Positions 8,324 to 17,465 of a stretch of DNA of 64,000 bases are shown here, piece by piece. Every line of letters starts with the position of its first letter. Within the stretch, counting starts at the first letter, position 1. The notes below the pieces were generated by a model. The model saw only the letters and a program-made list of their open reading frames with translations. It searched no databases and was not told the origin of the DNA. The position numbers were made by a program, and so were the translations under genes. This DNA is from Photobacterium lutimaris (GTDB lineage: Bacteria; Pseudomonadota; Gammaproteobacteria; Enterobacterales; Vibrionaceae): assembly GCF_003025555.1 (NCBI RefSeq), contig NZ_PYMH01000001.1:186001-250000 (forward strand), in the 5' to 3' direction.

Positions 8324-8725
8324 TTATTTTTTAGAGTGCATGTAATATAAGCTAATGTTATAACCAATGATAACTCCAACAATATTAGCAATAGCATCTT
8401 CAATTGATCCCATTCGAGATGGAATAAAAGTCTGTTGAACAAGTTCTAATAATGTGCCGTAGAGAGCAATAGCAAAACATAGAATTCTATATAGGTGCTG
8501 AGAGGTCAAGAGTAAAAAAGCTTGGATAGCAAAAATAGCATAAGCAAGGGCATGAGATATTTTATCGAGGTATAAAATACCGTAGCTATTCATATCGAGT
8601 GTACTGTTTTCCTGAGCACCTGTTGAAAGCGAAAGAACTGTAATCAAAATAGTATAAAAAACAAATGTTACTCTATAGGCTACTTGTTTTCTAAATATAA
8701 CCAGTTGGGTGTTTTTTGTAGTCAT
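8324..8725 (-). CDS. VanZ-like membrane protein
   Basis: A 133-residue protein with about four membrane helices. The conserved VanZ pattern is present: DK..H (54-58), E94 with QQ97-98, R104, and D110..N114..G117. VanZ-like proteins often occur in exosortase A loci next to PrsT and glycosyltransferases. Their biochemical role there is unknown; VanZ itself gives low teicoplanin resistance. No strong ribosome site precedes the ATG at 8725. It lies between the GT2 gene and prsT, both on the same strand. Confidence 0.75.
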   Translation of the reverse strand: MTTKNTQLVIFRKQVAYRVTFVFYTILITVLSLSTGAQENSTLDMNSYGILYLDKISHALAYAIFAIQAFLLLTSQHLYRILCFAIALYGTLLELVQQTFIPSRMGSIEDAIANIVGVIIGYNISLYYMHSKK

Positions 8726-8807
8726 TATTTTACAGTTTCGCTTTTTATCAAAGTTAAATATGATAATTAAATAGGTGTAAATCCATTGAAAATGGTCGGG
8801 CAGACCA

Positions 8808-11567
8808 TTATCTGCCCTTTATTTTTTGGTAGAGGTGGTTTTTCTGTTCAATATGTTCTTTTTCAACAGGCTTAAGGCTATTTAATATTCTCTCAGCTTT
8901 CACCAGTTTGCTGTTTAAAATAAGACTTTCCGCATAATGAAAGCTAATATCGATATTGTTTGTTCTACCCTCGTATGCCATTTTTAAAGGTGTCATAGAC
9001 TCTTCGTGCTGACCAGATTTTAATAAGCAATAACCATAGGTATCCTGAATCTCCGGAGCGTCAGGTGCATTATTATAAGCTCTCATTGCAAAATCACATG
9101 CGTTATTAAAATCACGGTTGCTAAAATATATCCAGGCGGCATTATTAAGCGCAATAATATTATTAGGTTCCTTTTCAAGTATGGAAAGATAAGTTCTGAG
9201 TGCTTCATCTGGTTCAACGGTATTCTGGATTTGGGCGAGAAACAATGCTAGTGCGCCTTCTGACTCTGGGTTGTCGTTGATTCTTCGTTTTAGCAAATTA
9301 ATTGCGTCAGTATATTGATCGTTAGCAACGTAAGCCGATACAAGATCTTTAGCCGTGATGGAGTTAGGCAAGGAATCATAACGCTTTTGGGCGAACGAAA
9401 CACTTTTGGCATAGTCTTTATTACTATAGGAAACTTTACTCTGTAGTTGTAAGAAGTAACTGGTTTTTTTAATGTTTTCAGGGAGTTCATCTAGTACGGC
9501 TTGACTAAGTATTGGTTGTTGGTTCAAGAGTAATAAAGTCGCACGCATTAAAGGGAAATAAGAATGTTCAATAAATATTTTTTCTGCCTCTAAGGCATAT
9601 TTGATCCCTTTATCAAAATTTTTGGTCAACTCACTAAGTTGGACAAGCCTTAAATATGCCTCAGGATTTGTACGATCTAACTTTATCCATTTTTCGGCAG
9701 CTAGGAATGCATTACGGTAGTCATGGATCTGAAAATAAAGCAAGGTCTCTAGGCTTAGAGTATTAGCATTCTCTTCTATGCTCGGTAACTCTTCAAGCAG
9801 TGCAATTCCTTTGTCCTGCTGCTGGGTACTTGAATAAATTCTCACCAGAAGCATGCGGAGTTTGGTATTATTTTGATCTTTACTTAACAAATCACTGTAA
9901 AAATTGATTATTTTATCAACTTGATCGGTTTGCGACGCGAAGCGATACAAAAACATAGCAATGGCAAAGTTATCAGGGTGTTGCTTAGCTAAGAGAAGGG
10001 TTTCATCAAATGATTTTTTGCTATTACCCGCGAGGGCCTCTATCTGTAATAAAGATAATTTAGCTTTCACATTACTAGGGTCTAAATCGAGGGCTTTATT
10101 AAACATTGATTTTGCAATGCCGTATTTCTCCTTTTTTATAGATAAATAACCTTTAAGTAGAATTGCTGTAATATCATTTTCATTACTTATTAGCCATTTA
10201 TCTATAATATCCTCACCTTTTTCAATGTCACCGTTAGATAGGTGATAATATGCCAAGCTAACATTTGCCTCTAATTGGTCAGGTTTAATTTTCAAAATGT
10301 TTTCTAATTGACTTATACCCTTTTGATCATTATTTGCTGTTCGCAATAGGCCTATCCGTAGCTGACTCATTGTTGTCGAATTAGCTTCAGCCTTTTCAGC
10401 AAGAGCCATAGCATCATTATTTCTTCCGATAAATGAATATTCTAGGCTCATCTTAGTAGCAAAATCGTTATAGTCCTTATTTGATAGATCAAAACTATTA
10501 ATTTTATCTAACGCTTCATTAATTTCCCCTATCTTAAATTGCGCAGCAACAAAAATCTTTTGTAAAAAAAGATCATCATGCAAATAAGGAATGATATTTT
10601 TAAGGGTTTCATAAGTGTCTTCGTAATCATTTTGCATATAAGCCGTAACACCTGCGATGACAAGTGTGCTGGTACTATTCGAACCTTCTCTAATCGCTAT
10701 TTTTGCATGTTTTCTTGCATTGTTGTAATCGGACTGAGAGTATTCGACTAATGCTTTAAGATCATGGGCAAGCCTGTTTGATGGTGCAATGTTGAGAATA
10801 TCATCGATATATGGTTCTGCATCTGAATACTGTTCATTTTTTACTAGGGACTGTGCAAGTAGAAGTTTATATTTTGGATTGCCTTCTGATGTCGCTAAAA
10901 CCTTTTGGTATATTGTTATGGCTTGAACGTGGTCTGATTGGGCAGTGAGTACCATCGCTGTCAATAGTAAAACGTCAACGTTTTCAGGCTGAGATACCAA
11001 CATTCTCTTTAATATTTCTATTGAACGTTGAAATTCTTCTCTATACGCAAAAAATTGTGCCTGAGAAAGATTGAAATAATGACCTTTAAATCCTAATTCT
11101 TTTGTTTCCTCTAATATAGAGCTAGCTTTGTTTTGCTCATTGTTTCTCATCAATGCGATAGCATAGATTGAAAGTAGTTCAGACTTGAACTTCAACTGAT
11201 GAGTGTTATTTCGCAATGCTAATTCTTCAATCGCTAAGATATCATCTTGTCCTAAAAGTGCTTGTGCCAATAAAATTTTTGTTTTGTTATTATTAGAGTC
11301 ACTTTTCAATGCAGTAGAAAATTCTTTCTCTGCGGCTGGATATTCACCGCGTAGAAGATATATTTCACCGAGCATAATTCTTGGTTCTATAGCTCTCTTG
11401 TCTTTTTTTATTGCATTTTTTAACTCAATAACAGCAGAATTTAAGTCGTTATGTTCTAAATTATTTTTTGCATTTAAAAGGTGAGCTTCAGGTGACACAT
11501 CACTGCAAGCAAGCAAATTTATGGACAAAAGTAACATAAAAACTGACATTAATACTTTTCTTGACAT
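8808..11567 (-). CDS. prsT: PEP-CTERM/XrtA system TPR-repeat lipoprotein PrsT
   Basis: A 919-residue protein of many tandem TPR units (repeated A..Y/F..A..P motifs across the chain), matching the PrsT family of exosortase A loci in length and build. The N-terminus is a lipoprotein signal ending LLAC with Cys21, so it should be lipid-anchored in the periplasm. The ATG at 11567 puts this signal correctly; a frame from 11615 adds 16 residues without a better ribosome site. Large TPR lipoproteins of this kind are thought to scaffold EPS export, by analogy with BcsC or AlgK. A weak GGGCAGA / TCTGCCC hairpin spans the stop codon. The gene is markedly AT-rich. Confidence 0.88.
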   Translation of the reverse strand: MSRKVLMSVFMLLLSINLLACSDVSPEAHLLNAKNNLEHNDLNSAVIELKNAIKKDKRAIEPRIMLGEIYLLRGEYPAAEKEFSTALKSDSNNNKTKILLAQALLGQDDILAIEELALRNNTHQLKFKSELLSIYAIALMRNNEQNKASSILEETKELGFKGHYFNLSQAQFFAYREEFQRSIEILKRMLVSQPENVDVLLLTAMVLTAQSDHVQAITIYQKVLATSEGNPKYKLLLAQSLVKNEQYSDAEPYIDDILNIAPSNRLAHDLKALVEYSQSDYNNARKHAKIAIREGSNSTSTLVIAGVTAYMQNDYEDTYETLKNIIPYLHDDLFLQKIFVAAQFKIGEINEALDKINSFDLSNKDYNDFATKMSLEYSFIGRNNDAMALAEKAEANSTTMSQLRIGLLRTANNDQKGISQLENILKIKPDQLEANVSLAYYHLSNGDIEKGEDIIDKWLISNENDITAILLKGYLSIKKEKYGIAKSMFNKALDLDPSNVKAKLSLLQIEALAGNSKKSFDETLLLAKQHPDNFAIAMFLYRFASQTDQVDKIINFYSDLLSKDQNNTKLRMLLVRIYSSTQQQDKGIALLEELPSIEENANTLSLETLLYFQIHDYRNAFLAAEKWIKLDRTNPEAYLRLVQLSELTKNFDKGIKYALEAEKIFIEHSYFPLMRATLLLLNQQPILSQAVLDELPENIKKTSYFLQLQSKVSYSNKDYAKSVSFAQKRYDSLPNSITAKDLVSAYVANDQYTDAINLLKRRINDNPESEGALALFLAQIQNTVEPDEALRTYLSILEKEPNNIIALNNAAWIYFSNRDFNNACDFAMRAYNNAPDAPEIQDTYGYCLLKSGQHEESMTPLKMAYEGRTNNIDISFHYAESLILNSKLVKAERILNSLKPVEKEHIEQKNHLYQKIKGR

Positions 11568-11671
11568 ACTGACTAAGTCCCTAATAAAAGTCCTATGACA
11601 CATCAAAAAAAGCATAGTCTTGATTTATCTTTTTGTGTGAAAATTTATTTATTATCGAAGCACCATTATCA

Positions 11672-12856
11672 ATGATAGTGACTATACTGGGTAGTGAATG
11701 GAGATTAGGACTAATTGGATTTACTCTTGGTGTACTAGTGAATAGACAAAATAATGCAATAGAATCTGAAGTTTACTTTTGTCCTGATCGGGAGTGGTTA
11801 AAGCAAGCTTGGACAGAGTTGGAAAACCATTCAGAACCTAACGTATTTCTATCTTGGTTATGGATAGGAAGCTGGTTTGAAAGCCTTGTTGATGATTACT
11901 ATGTCATTGAGGCGAGGAGAAATAATGAAGTTATCGGATTAGGTATCATTGTCCTTCAAGCTGACTCATACTACCGCTACTTTAAAGGAGCTTCATGTTA
12001 TTTGCATCGTTTAGGTGACGAATTACTTGATCAGGCATGGATCGAATACAACGATTTTTTGATGCTTAAAGGCCATGAGGTTGATATTCGGCAAGCAATG
12101 ATATCAACTGTGATGGATGAGATCGTAGGAAACGGTAAGTTTGTCGTCGGTGCTAGTCATCACACTGTTATTGATTGTTCGTTGACCGAATATGGGGTAG
12201 AGGCGGTATGGGAAAGCTTAACGTACCAAGTTGATTTAGAACAATTAAGACAGAATAATCAAGCGTTAAGCAATGTAATTTCACGTAGCGCTCGCTATCA
12301 AACTATGCGTAGTGTGCGCCGCTATCAAGAGTATGGAGAAATAAAGGTTTCGACTGCGAAGTCAGTCGAAGAGGCGTTGTCCTATTTTTCCATGGCCAAG
12401 CCCCTACATATCAAGCGGTGGGGAGACCAATCCGGACAGAGCGGGTTTTGTAATCCCTATTTTATGAAATTTCACGAGGCATTGATTCGAAATGGCGTAG
12501 TCTCGGGTAACGTTTGTCTGCACAAAATTACTGCCGGTAAAGAGTTGATAGCTATTATATACAACTTCCATTGGCGGGGAAAAGTCACTTTTTATCTCTG
12601 TGCATTAAATTATGAAATGCATGACAAACATTTAAAGCCCGGTCTTGTGTCACATTATTTTCTTATTAACACGGCAATGGATAATGGCTTTAGTCACTAT
12701 GATTTTATGGGGGGAAGCGATCGATATAAAAAGACTTTCGCTAATTCCACATCATCTCTCTATGTTTACGAAATACGAAAATCAAAAAATGTTTTGGCTT
12801 TTAAAAATAAGTTACGTTATGTAAAGCATCAATTATCTGGCTATTATTCAGGATAA
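11672..12856 (+). CDS. FemAB/GNAT-like acyltransferase, EPS-associated
   Basis: About 394 residues. The middle and end match GNAT/FemAB-like proteins of EPS loci: FLSWLWIGSWFESL near residue 58, an RSARYQTMRSVRRY helix before the acyltransferase core, and the ending HYDFMGGSDRYKKTFA. Such proteins are thought to add acyl or aminoacyl groups to EPS sugars or to cell-envelope acceptors. The start is uncertain: ATG at 11672 lacks a strong ribosome site, TTG at 11633 would add 13 residues, and GTG at ~11738 is possible. It is first in a plus-strand operon of five genes and faces away from prsT. The short gap to prsT should hold both promoters. Confidence 0.7.
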   Translation: MIVTILGSEWRLGLIGFTLGVLVNRQNNAIESEVYFCPDREWLKQAWTELENHSEPNVFLSWLWIGSWFESLVDDYYVIEARRNNEVIGLGIIVLQADSYYRYFKGASCYLHRLGDELLDQAWIEYNDFLMLKGHEVDIRQAMISTVMDEIVGNGKFVVGASHHTVIDCSLTEYGVEAVWESLTYQVDLEQLRQNNQALSNVISRSARYQTMRSVRRYQEYGEIKVSTAKSVEEALSYFSMAKPLHIKRWGDQSGQSGFCNPYFMKFHEALIRNGVVSGNVCLHKITAGKELIAIIYNFHWRGKVTFYLCALNYEMHDKHLKPGLVSHYFLINTAMDNGFSHYDFMGGSDRYKKTFANSTSSLYVYEIRKSKNVLAFKNKLRYVKHQLSGYYSG

Positions 12857-12889
12857 TTTAACGAATATGTCGATGCGCAGGGGAAGTGA

Positions 12890-14620
12890 ATGAAGGGAAA
12901 GGTTCAGCAAAAAGTATTGGTCATTGGAGAAGATACACGTAGCTTCTTAGCCGTGATTCGGTCCTTAGGGAAAGCTGGCTATGAAGTCCATGTCATTTGC
13001 TACGATCGAACTAGTGCGGCGCGCGGGAGTAAATATATTAGGACCGCCAAATTCTATAACTATCAATCTCATACACAAGGTGATTGGCGAGAGGCCGTAG
13101 TTAGGTTGATCAACCGCTATCAGTTTGATCTTGTCATACCCTGCGACGAACGTGCGTTATACCCGCTTTGGCAAGAAAAGCATCGCCTTCCAACCAAGAC
13201 GGTTTTGGCGATTGCCAATGAAGAGGCTCTTGATATTCTGTTTGATAAATGGAAAACCAAACAGTTAGCAGTGTCATGTGGTATTCCTGTTGCAGAGGGA
13301 ATGAAGATTGATCCGGATACCGTAAATTATGATCAACTAGCGGATAAATTCGGAGATCTTTTTGTTATTAAGCCATTGCAGTCATTTAATCAAGAAGCGT
13401 TAAATCGTCGTCATAATGTCGCTATTATACATGACGCTTCTGATTATGAAGGTGTTCGATGTAGCCAATCGCCAGTAATGGTTGAACGTTATTTTTCCGG
13501 GGTTGGTGAAGGCGTCTCAGTATTTTCGGTAGACGGGGATGTTAAAACGGTATTTTCCCACCGACGTGATGCGGAACCTGGCTGTGGTGGAGGGAGCTCA
13601 TATCGATACAGTATCGCCGTTGACCCGCAGCAATTAAAAGCGGTGGAGAAAATATGTAAACAAGTGCGCTATACCGGTGTCGCTATGTTTGAATTTCGCC
13701 GTGATCTACAAAGTAATGCATGGGTTCTTGTCGAGGTGAATGCGCGCTTTTGGGGATCGCTACCATTAGCGGTAGCCTGTGGCGTCGATTTTCCACGTTA
13801 TTATGCTGATTATCTACTGATGAAAAGCAGGCCAGAAACGTTGCCCAAGCGTTATCCAGTCAATTATTACGCACGTTCGCTAACAGCCGATCTGTACCAT
13901 ATTCGGAGTTTGAGTGGTACGGCAAGAGGTTGGTCAAAGATTATAGGACGGTTTGCACAGTACGGTCGAATCATTATAGGCAGGGAAGTTATTGATAGCT
14001 ATTCTTGGTCTGATATCAGGCCTTTCTGTTCTGAAGTTATAGCAATAATTAACCAGCTGACAATATCGTTGACCAAGAAGGCTCCAGTACTTTTACGTTT
14101 TCGTAGTTTGTTCACCCGGTATCGGCTTAAAAAGTTATTCAAGGAGAGGCCAGAACGACGCATGATTTTTATTTGTTATGGCAACATAATGCGCAGTCCT
14201 TTTGCTGAAGAGGTACTGAAAAATCTGCTTTTGGACCAGTCCCAAAAACTTGTGATTGAATCGTATGGGTTTCATGCTCCAGAAAATCGCCAAAGCCCTA
14301 AATCGGCTCGGCAAGCGGCTCAGCAATTGAATTACAACCTTGAGCAACACCGCTCTCGATGTTTGCGACAAAGTGATCTTCATAGTAGCGATATAGTTTT
14401 CTTTTTTGATGAGTTAAATAAGTCAACATTGATCTCTCATTATAACGTGAGTAATGCATTTTTTATTAATGATCTCATTCCCATGAATAAAATAATGAGC
14501 TATGAAGTAACAGACCCTTATGGATTGGATGTTGAAGGAGTCCGGCAGTGCTATGAACAAATTGAACTTTCGGTAAAGCAGCTGATTAATTATAGTAAGG
14601 GTGGACTATATGGGCGCTAA
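12890..14620 (+). CDS. ATP-grasp ligase fused to low-molecular-weight tyrosine phosphatase
   Basis: A 576-residue two-domain protein. Residues ~1-390 form an ATP-grasp enzyme of the carbamoyl-phosphate-synthase-like type: KPLQSFNQEA binding strand (161-170), a glycine-rich loop GCGGGSS (231-237), and metal ligands Glu268 (MFEFRR), Glu282 and Asn284 (VEVNARFWGS). Residues ~422-570 form a low-molecular-weight protein-tyrosine phosphatase: CYGNIMRS gives the P-loop Cys429-X5-Arg435-Ser436, and the general acid lies in Asp542-Pro543. Both sites look intact. The phosphatase half could act on the tyrosine autokinase encoded at 39285-40451, and the ligase half could make an amide or peptide bond on an EPS sugar; both are inference. 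GGGGAAGTGA precedes the ATG. Confidence 0.82.
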   Translation: MKGKVQQKVLVIGEDTRSFLAVIRSLGKAGYEVHVICYDRTSAARGSKYIRTAKFYNYQSHTQGDWREAVVRLINRYQFDLVIPCDERALYPLWQEKHRLPTKTVLAIANEEALDILFDKWKTKQLAVSCGIPVAEGMKIDPDTVNYDQLADKFGDLFVIKPLQSFNQEALNRRHNVAIIHDASDYEGVRCSQSPVMVERYFSGVGEGVSVFSVDGDVKTVFSHRRDAEPGCGGGSSYRYSIAVDPQQLKAVEKICKQVRYTGVAMFEFRRDLQSNAWVLVEVNARFWGSLPLAVACGVDFPRYYADYLLMKSRPETLPKRYPVNYYARSLTADLYHIRSLSGTARGWSKIIGRFAQYGRIIIGREVIDSYSWSDIRPFCSEVIAIINQLTISLTKKAPVLLRFRSLFTRYRLKKLFKERPERRMIFICYGNIMRSPFAEEVLKNLLLDQSQKLVIESYGFHAPENRQSPKSARQAAQQLNYNLEQHRSRCLRQSDLHSSDIVFFFDELNKSTLISHYNVSNAFFINDLIPMNKIMSYEVTDPYGLDVEGVRQCYEQIELSVKQLINYSKGGLYGR

Positions 14621-15575
14621 ACTTGCTGTTGTTATACATGCTGAAGAAGAGTTTGACTGGCACGGCGGCTTTTATCGTAGTAATACTGCTGTTAGCCATC
14701 ACGTTGAGTTAATTAAACTTATACAGGCTATGCTTGATTTAGGCGCACATGTAACCTTGGCAATGGACTACCCTTTTGTGACCAGCAAGGGGGGAGAAGA
14801 AGTGATCCATTTTTGCAAGGGATGTTCAAACGGAACGATTGAGTTTGCCACTCACCTCCACCCTTGGGTCAATCCACCTTTCGAAGAGCCTTTAGATGGC
14901 AACCAAGTTTCGAATCGGCATTCCTACCCTGGTAACCTTTCTCCTGACCTTGAATATCAGAAATTGAAAGTGCTTACGGATAAGATCGAGGAAGTGACGG
15001 GTAGCCGGCCTGTTACCTACCTTGCTGGCCGATATGGGATAGGGAGGAATAGCCAGGAAATACTGAGATCACTGGGGTATGAAGTTGATCTTAGTATTAG
15101 TGCATTCAGTGACTTCTCTCATCAGCAAGGGCCTGATTTTAGCCAGTACAATAATGCGTTATTTTCCAAGGGTGGTATAACTTATTTACCACATACTTGC
15201 TGTCGTATATCGCGCTTCAAATGGCTAAGCAGTTGGTTGCAAAAGAATCCATCGTATTTAAACGGGCGAGATATCGTGAGTCGGGTTGTGAGAAAAGTGT
15301 TTGGTATTGTGACTTATCGTCTATCACCTGAAGGCGTTGATCTTAATAACCTGATCTGTGCTGCCAACCATCAGATAGAGATGGGTCATGAATATTTGAT
15401 TTTGTCTTTTCACTCACCATCAGCCAAACTGGGTCAGACCCCATATGTGCAGACACATGAAGATAAGCTTAGGTTTGACGCCGTCACGCTTGATTTTATC
15501 GAGTGGTTCATGCATCAACCGGATGTGGAAGTGTTTACCCCACAACGACTAGCTAGTCTCAAATCAATAGTCTAG
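14610..15575 (+). CDS. Polysaccharide deacetylase-like (WalW-type) protein
   Basis: About 321 residues with the NodB-type fold: an opening acidic motif HAEEEFDWH, a FATHLHPWVNPP strand supplying His ligands, and LAGRYGIG and LILSFHSPS segments matching later motifs of WalW-type deacetylases. It probably removes acetyl groups from sugar or from a lipid-linked intermediate, though activity is not certain for this subfamily. The ATG at 14610 overlaps the stop of the upstream ATP-grasp gene by 11 bases; a GTG at 14601 is less likely because AAGGGTGG is correctly spaced for the ATG. It is third in the accessory EPS operon. Confidence 0.72.
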   Translation: MGAKLAVVIHAEEEFDWHGGFYRSNTAVSHHVELIKLIQAMLDLGAHVTLAMDYPFVTSKGGEEVIHFCKGCSNGTIEFATHLHPWVNPPFEEPLDGNQVSNRHSYPGNLSPDLEYQKLKVLTDKIEEVTGSRPVTYLAGRYGIGRNSQEILRSLGYEVDLSISAFSDFSHQQGPDFSQYNNALFSKGGITYLPHTCCRISRFKWLSSWLQKNPSYLNGRDIVSRVVRKVFGIVTYRLSPEGVDLNNLICAANHQIEMGHEYLILSFHSPSAKLGQTPYVQTHEDKLRFDAVTLDFIEWFMHQPDVEVFTPQRLASLKSIV

Positions 15576-15585
15576 GGAGAGCAAC

Positions 15586-16608
15586 ATGTCTAATACATCT
15601 GTGCCTTACTTTAGCGTTATTATCACAACTCGTAATCGGCCCAAATTATTTCAAAAAGCGCTTGAATCAGTATTGAATCAGGATTTTAGCGGATATGAAG
15701 TCATTGTGGTCAATGACGGTAGTTCGCCCCATCACCTGCAGTCGTACCAAGATGTGTTGAGTTGCTATCAGGATAACGTTCGTTTCACATCGTTGATCGA
15801 GCGAAAGCAGGGACATGGCCATAGCTATGCAATGAACCACGGTGCCATGATTGCAAATGGGCAATACCTTTGTTTCATCGATGATGATGATTACTGGATT
15901 GATATGCGGTACTTAAGTCGTTTGTATAACAATATTCAATCAGAACAAAGCCAAGTCGACCTCTATATATCGAATCAGCGGGCTTATTACAGTGATGGTA
16001 CTCAGTCAAAAGAAGACATTTGGGTTGAGGACTTGGTTGATAAACTGGGTTTTAATCACAGTGTCTCAAAGAAAGCTTATTTGATTAGTCTTGAACAGTT
16101 GTTGAATAGTGATGGTTTTGCACACTTAAACTGCCTTGTTTTTAGGGCTGACTATTACAAATTGATTGATGGCATGGATGAAAATCTGAGATATGAAGAC
16201 GATCGTGATATTTATTATCGCGCTATCGATCGTGCTGAATCTATGCTTTATGATCCTACTGTAATATCACACCATAACATTCCAGATCAAAATAAAAAAA
16301 TTAATTTATCAACGAGTTGTGAACAACTACAGAAACGAATATATCAACTACGGATTTATGAGAAGGGAATTCTGTATAGCGAACATGTGAAGCTGAGGAA
16401 GGTATGTCGGCATGGGAAAAGTAATCAACTTAAGATAATTGCAGAAGATCTAAGGAATCGAGATAGGTATCGGGAAGCGGCATCATATGCGTGGCAGGGG
16501 CTTGCAGTCAGATTTAGCATTAAGTGGCTGCTCTATTCAATGTACTTAAGTTTGCGCTGCTTATTTGTCAAAAGTACAAAATTGATAGTAAAAGAAGATG
16601 GAGTATAA
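15586..16608 (+). CDS. GT2 family glycosyltransferase
   Basis: A 340-residue GT-A enzyme. It has the family-2 opening FSVIITTRNRPKLFQKAL, the first conserved Asp in VVNDGS and a metal site FIDDDDYW. YEDDRDIYYRA near residue 205 fits the catalytic-base region. It probably adds one sugar to the EPS repeat unit. A good ribosome site (AGGGAGAG) lies before the ATG. It follows the deacetylase gene by 10 bases and overlaps or abuts the sulfotransferase gene, so all are in one transcript. Confidence 0.85.
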   Translation: MSNTSVPYFSVIITTRNRPKLFQKALESVLNQDFSGYEVIVVNDGSSPHHLQSYQDVLSCYQDNVRFTSLIERKQGHGHSYAMNHGAMIANGQYLCFIDDDDYWIDMRYLSRLYNNIQSEQSQVDLYISNQRAYYSDGTQSKEDIWVEDLVDKLGFNHSVSKKAYLISLEQLLNSDGFAHLNCLVFRADYYKLIDGMDENLRYEDDRDIYYRAIDRAESMLYDPTVISHHNIPDQNKKINLSTSCEQLQKRIYQLRIYEKGILYSEHVKLRKVCRHGKSNQLKIIAEDLRNRDRYREAASYAWQGLAVRFSIKWLLYSMYLSLRCLFVKSTKLIVKEDGV

Positions 16609-16609
16609 C

Positions 16610-17392
16610 GTGGAATCTGTTAGGGATATTTTGTTAAAAACTCGGCTTCTTACGCCGAGTAAGCACATTTTGCTGCTCAGTCATATGCGTGCAAATAGTA
16701 CTTTGATTGGACACCTTCTCGGTTCTCATCGTGATGTTTCAGGCTACTATGAAATGCATATTGGTTATTACAGTTGGAAAAGCCTGATTAATCAAAAGCT
16801 ACATTTTCATCAGGGTGATCCTGGTGAACCGTTTACAAAGTATTATTTTGACAAAATTCTTCACAGTGAGCATCATGTCAATGTTGATATATTATCTCAC
16901 GATAATGTGATCACCTTAATATGTTTACGTGAACCCTTACAGACGATAAACAGTATCGTAAAATTATACCGTTCCAAACATCCTGATGATGATTTTACTC
17001 GCCCAGAGTTTGCCGCTCGATACTACATAGAACGTGCTAATACAATTCTTTGTATAGCTAAAAAATTGGTGAAACAAAAAGAGAGCTATTACTTCTATGA
17101 TGCTAAAGATATCATAGATAAAACACAGGATATATTAACAGATATTCAAACATATTCTGGACTGAAAACACCTATTTCGACACGTTATAGAAAGTTTGAT
17201 AAAACCGGCGCTCGCTATTTTGGCGATTCATCAGAATATATTCATTCAGGCGTTGTTGTTAAAAAAACAAGCGAAACATTAAACCTGGATATTGATTCAG
17301 AACTATTGGATGAATGTAATCGAGTCTACAGAGAGTGTAGAGAGTATTTGCTTGAACATGCATGGACGTCTTGTATTAGTCAAACTGCGTAA
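16610..17392 (+). CDS. Sulfotransferase-family protein
   Basis: About 260 residues. The start of the fold is HILLLSHMRANSTLIGHLL, resembling the 5'-phosphosulfate loop of PAPS-dependent sulfotransferases (usually RSGSTLL). REPLQTINSIVKLYR near residue 105 fits the 3'-phosphate motif (R..P....S). It would transfer sulfate to EPS sugars. GTG at 16610 is chosen because GGAG lies six bases before it. An ATG at 16598, inside the end of the GT2 gene, would add four residues but sits directly on its AAGAAG. A hairpin terminator follows, ending the accessory operon. Sulfotransferases are not core members of exosortase A loci. Confidence 0.65.
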   Translation: MESVRDILLKTRLLTPSKHILLLSHMRANSTLIGHLLGSHRDVSGYYEMHIGYYSWKSLINQKLHFHQGDPGEPFTKYYFDKILHSEHHVNVDILSHDNVITLICLREPLQTINSIVKLYRSKHPDDDFTRPEFAARYYIERANTILCIAKKLVKQKESYYFYDAKDIIDKTQDILTDIQTYSGLKTPISTRYRKFDKTGARYFGDSSEYIHSGVVVKKTSETLNLDIDSELLDECNRVYRECREYLLEHAWTSCISQTA

Positions 17393-17427
17393 TTGCATTT
17401 ACATCTATCTTCATGTCAATAACAGTA

Positions 17428-17462
17428 AGGCTTATCGCATATCAGCGATAAGCCTATTTTTT
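17428..17462. terminator. Bidirectional terminator between convergent EPS genes
   Basis: An AGGCTTATCGC / GCGATAAGCCT hairpin is followed by TATTTTTT on the plus strand. It lies between the sulfotransferase and beta-helix genes, which converge. Confidence 0.88.
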
Positions 17463-17465
17463 ACA

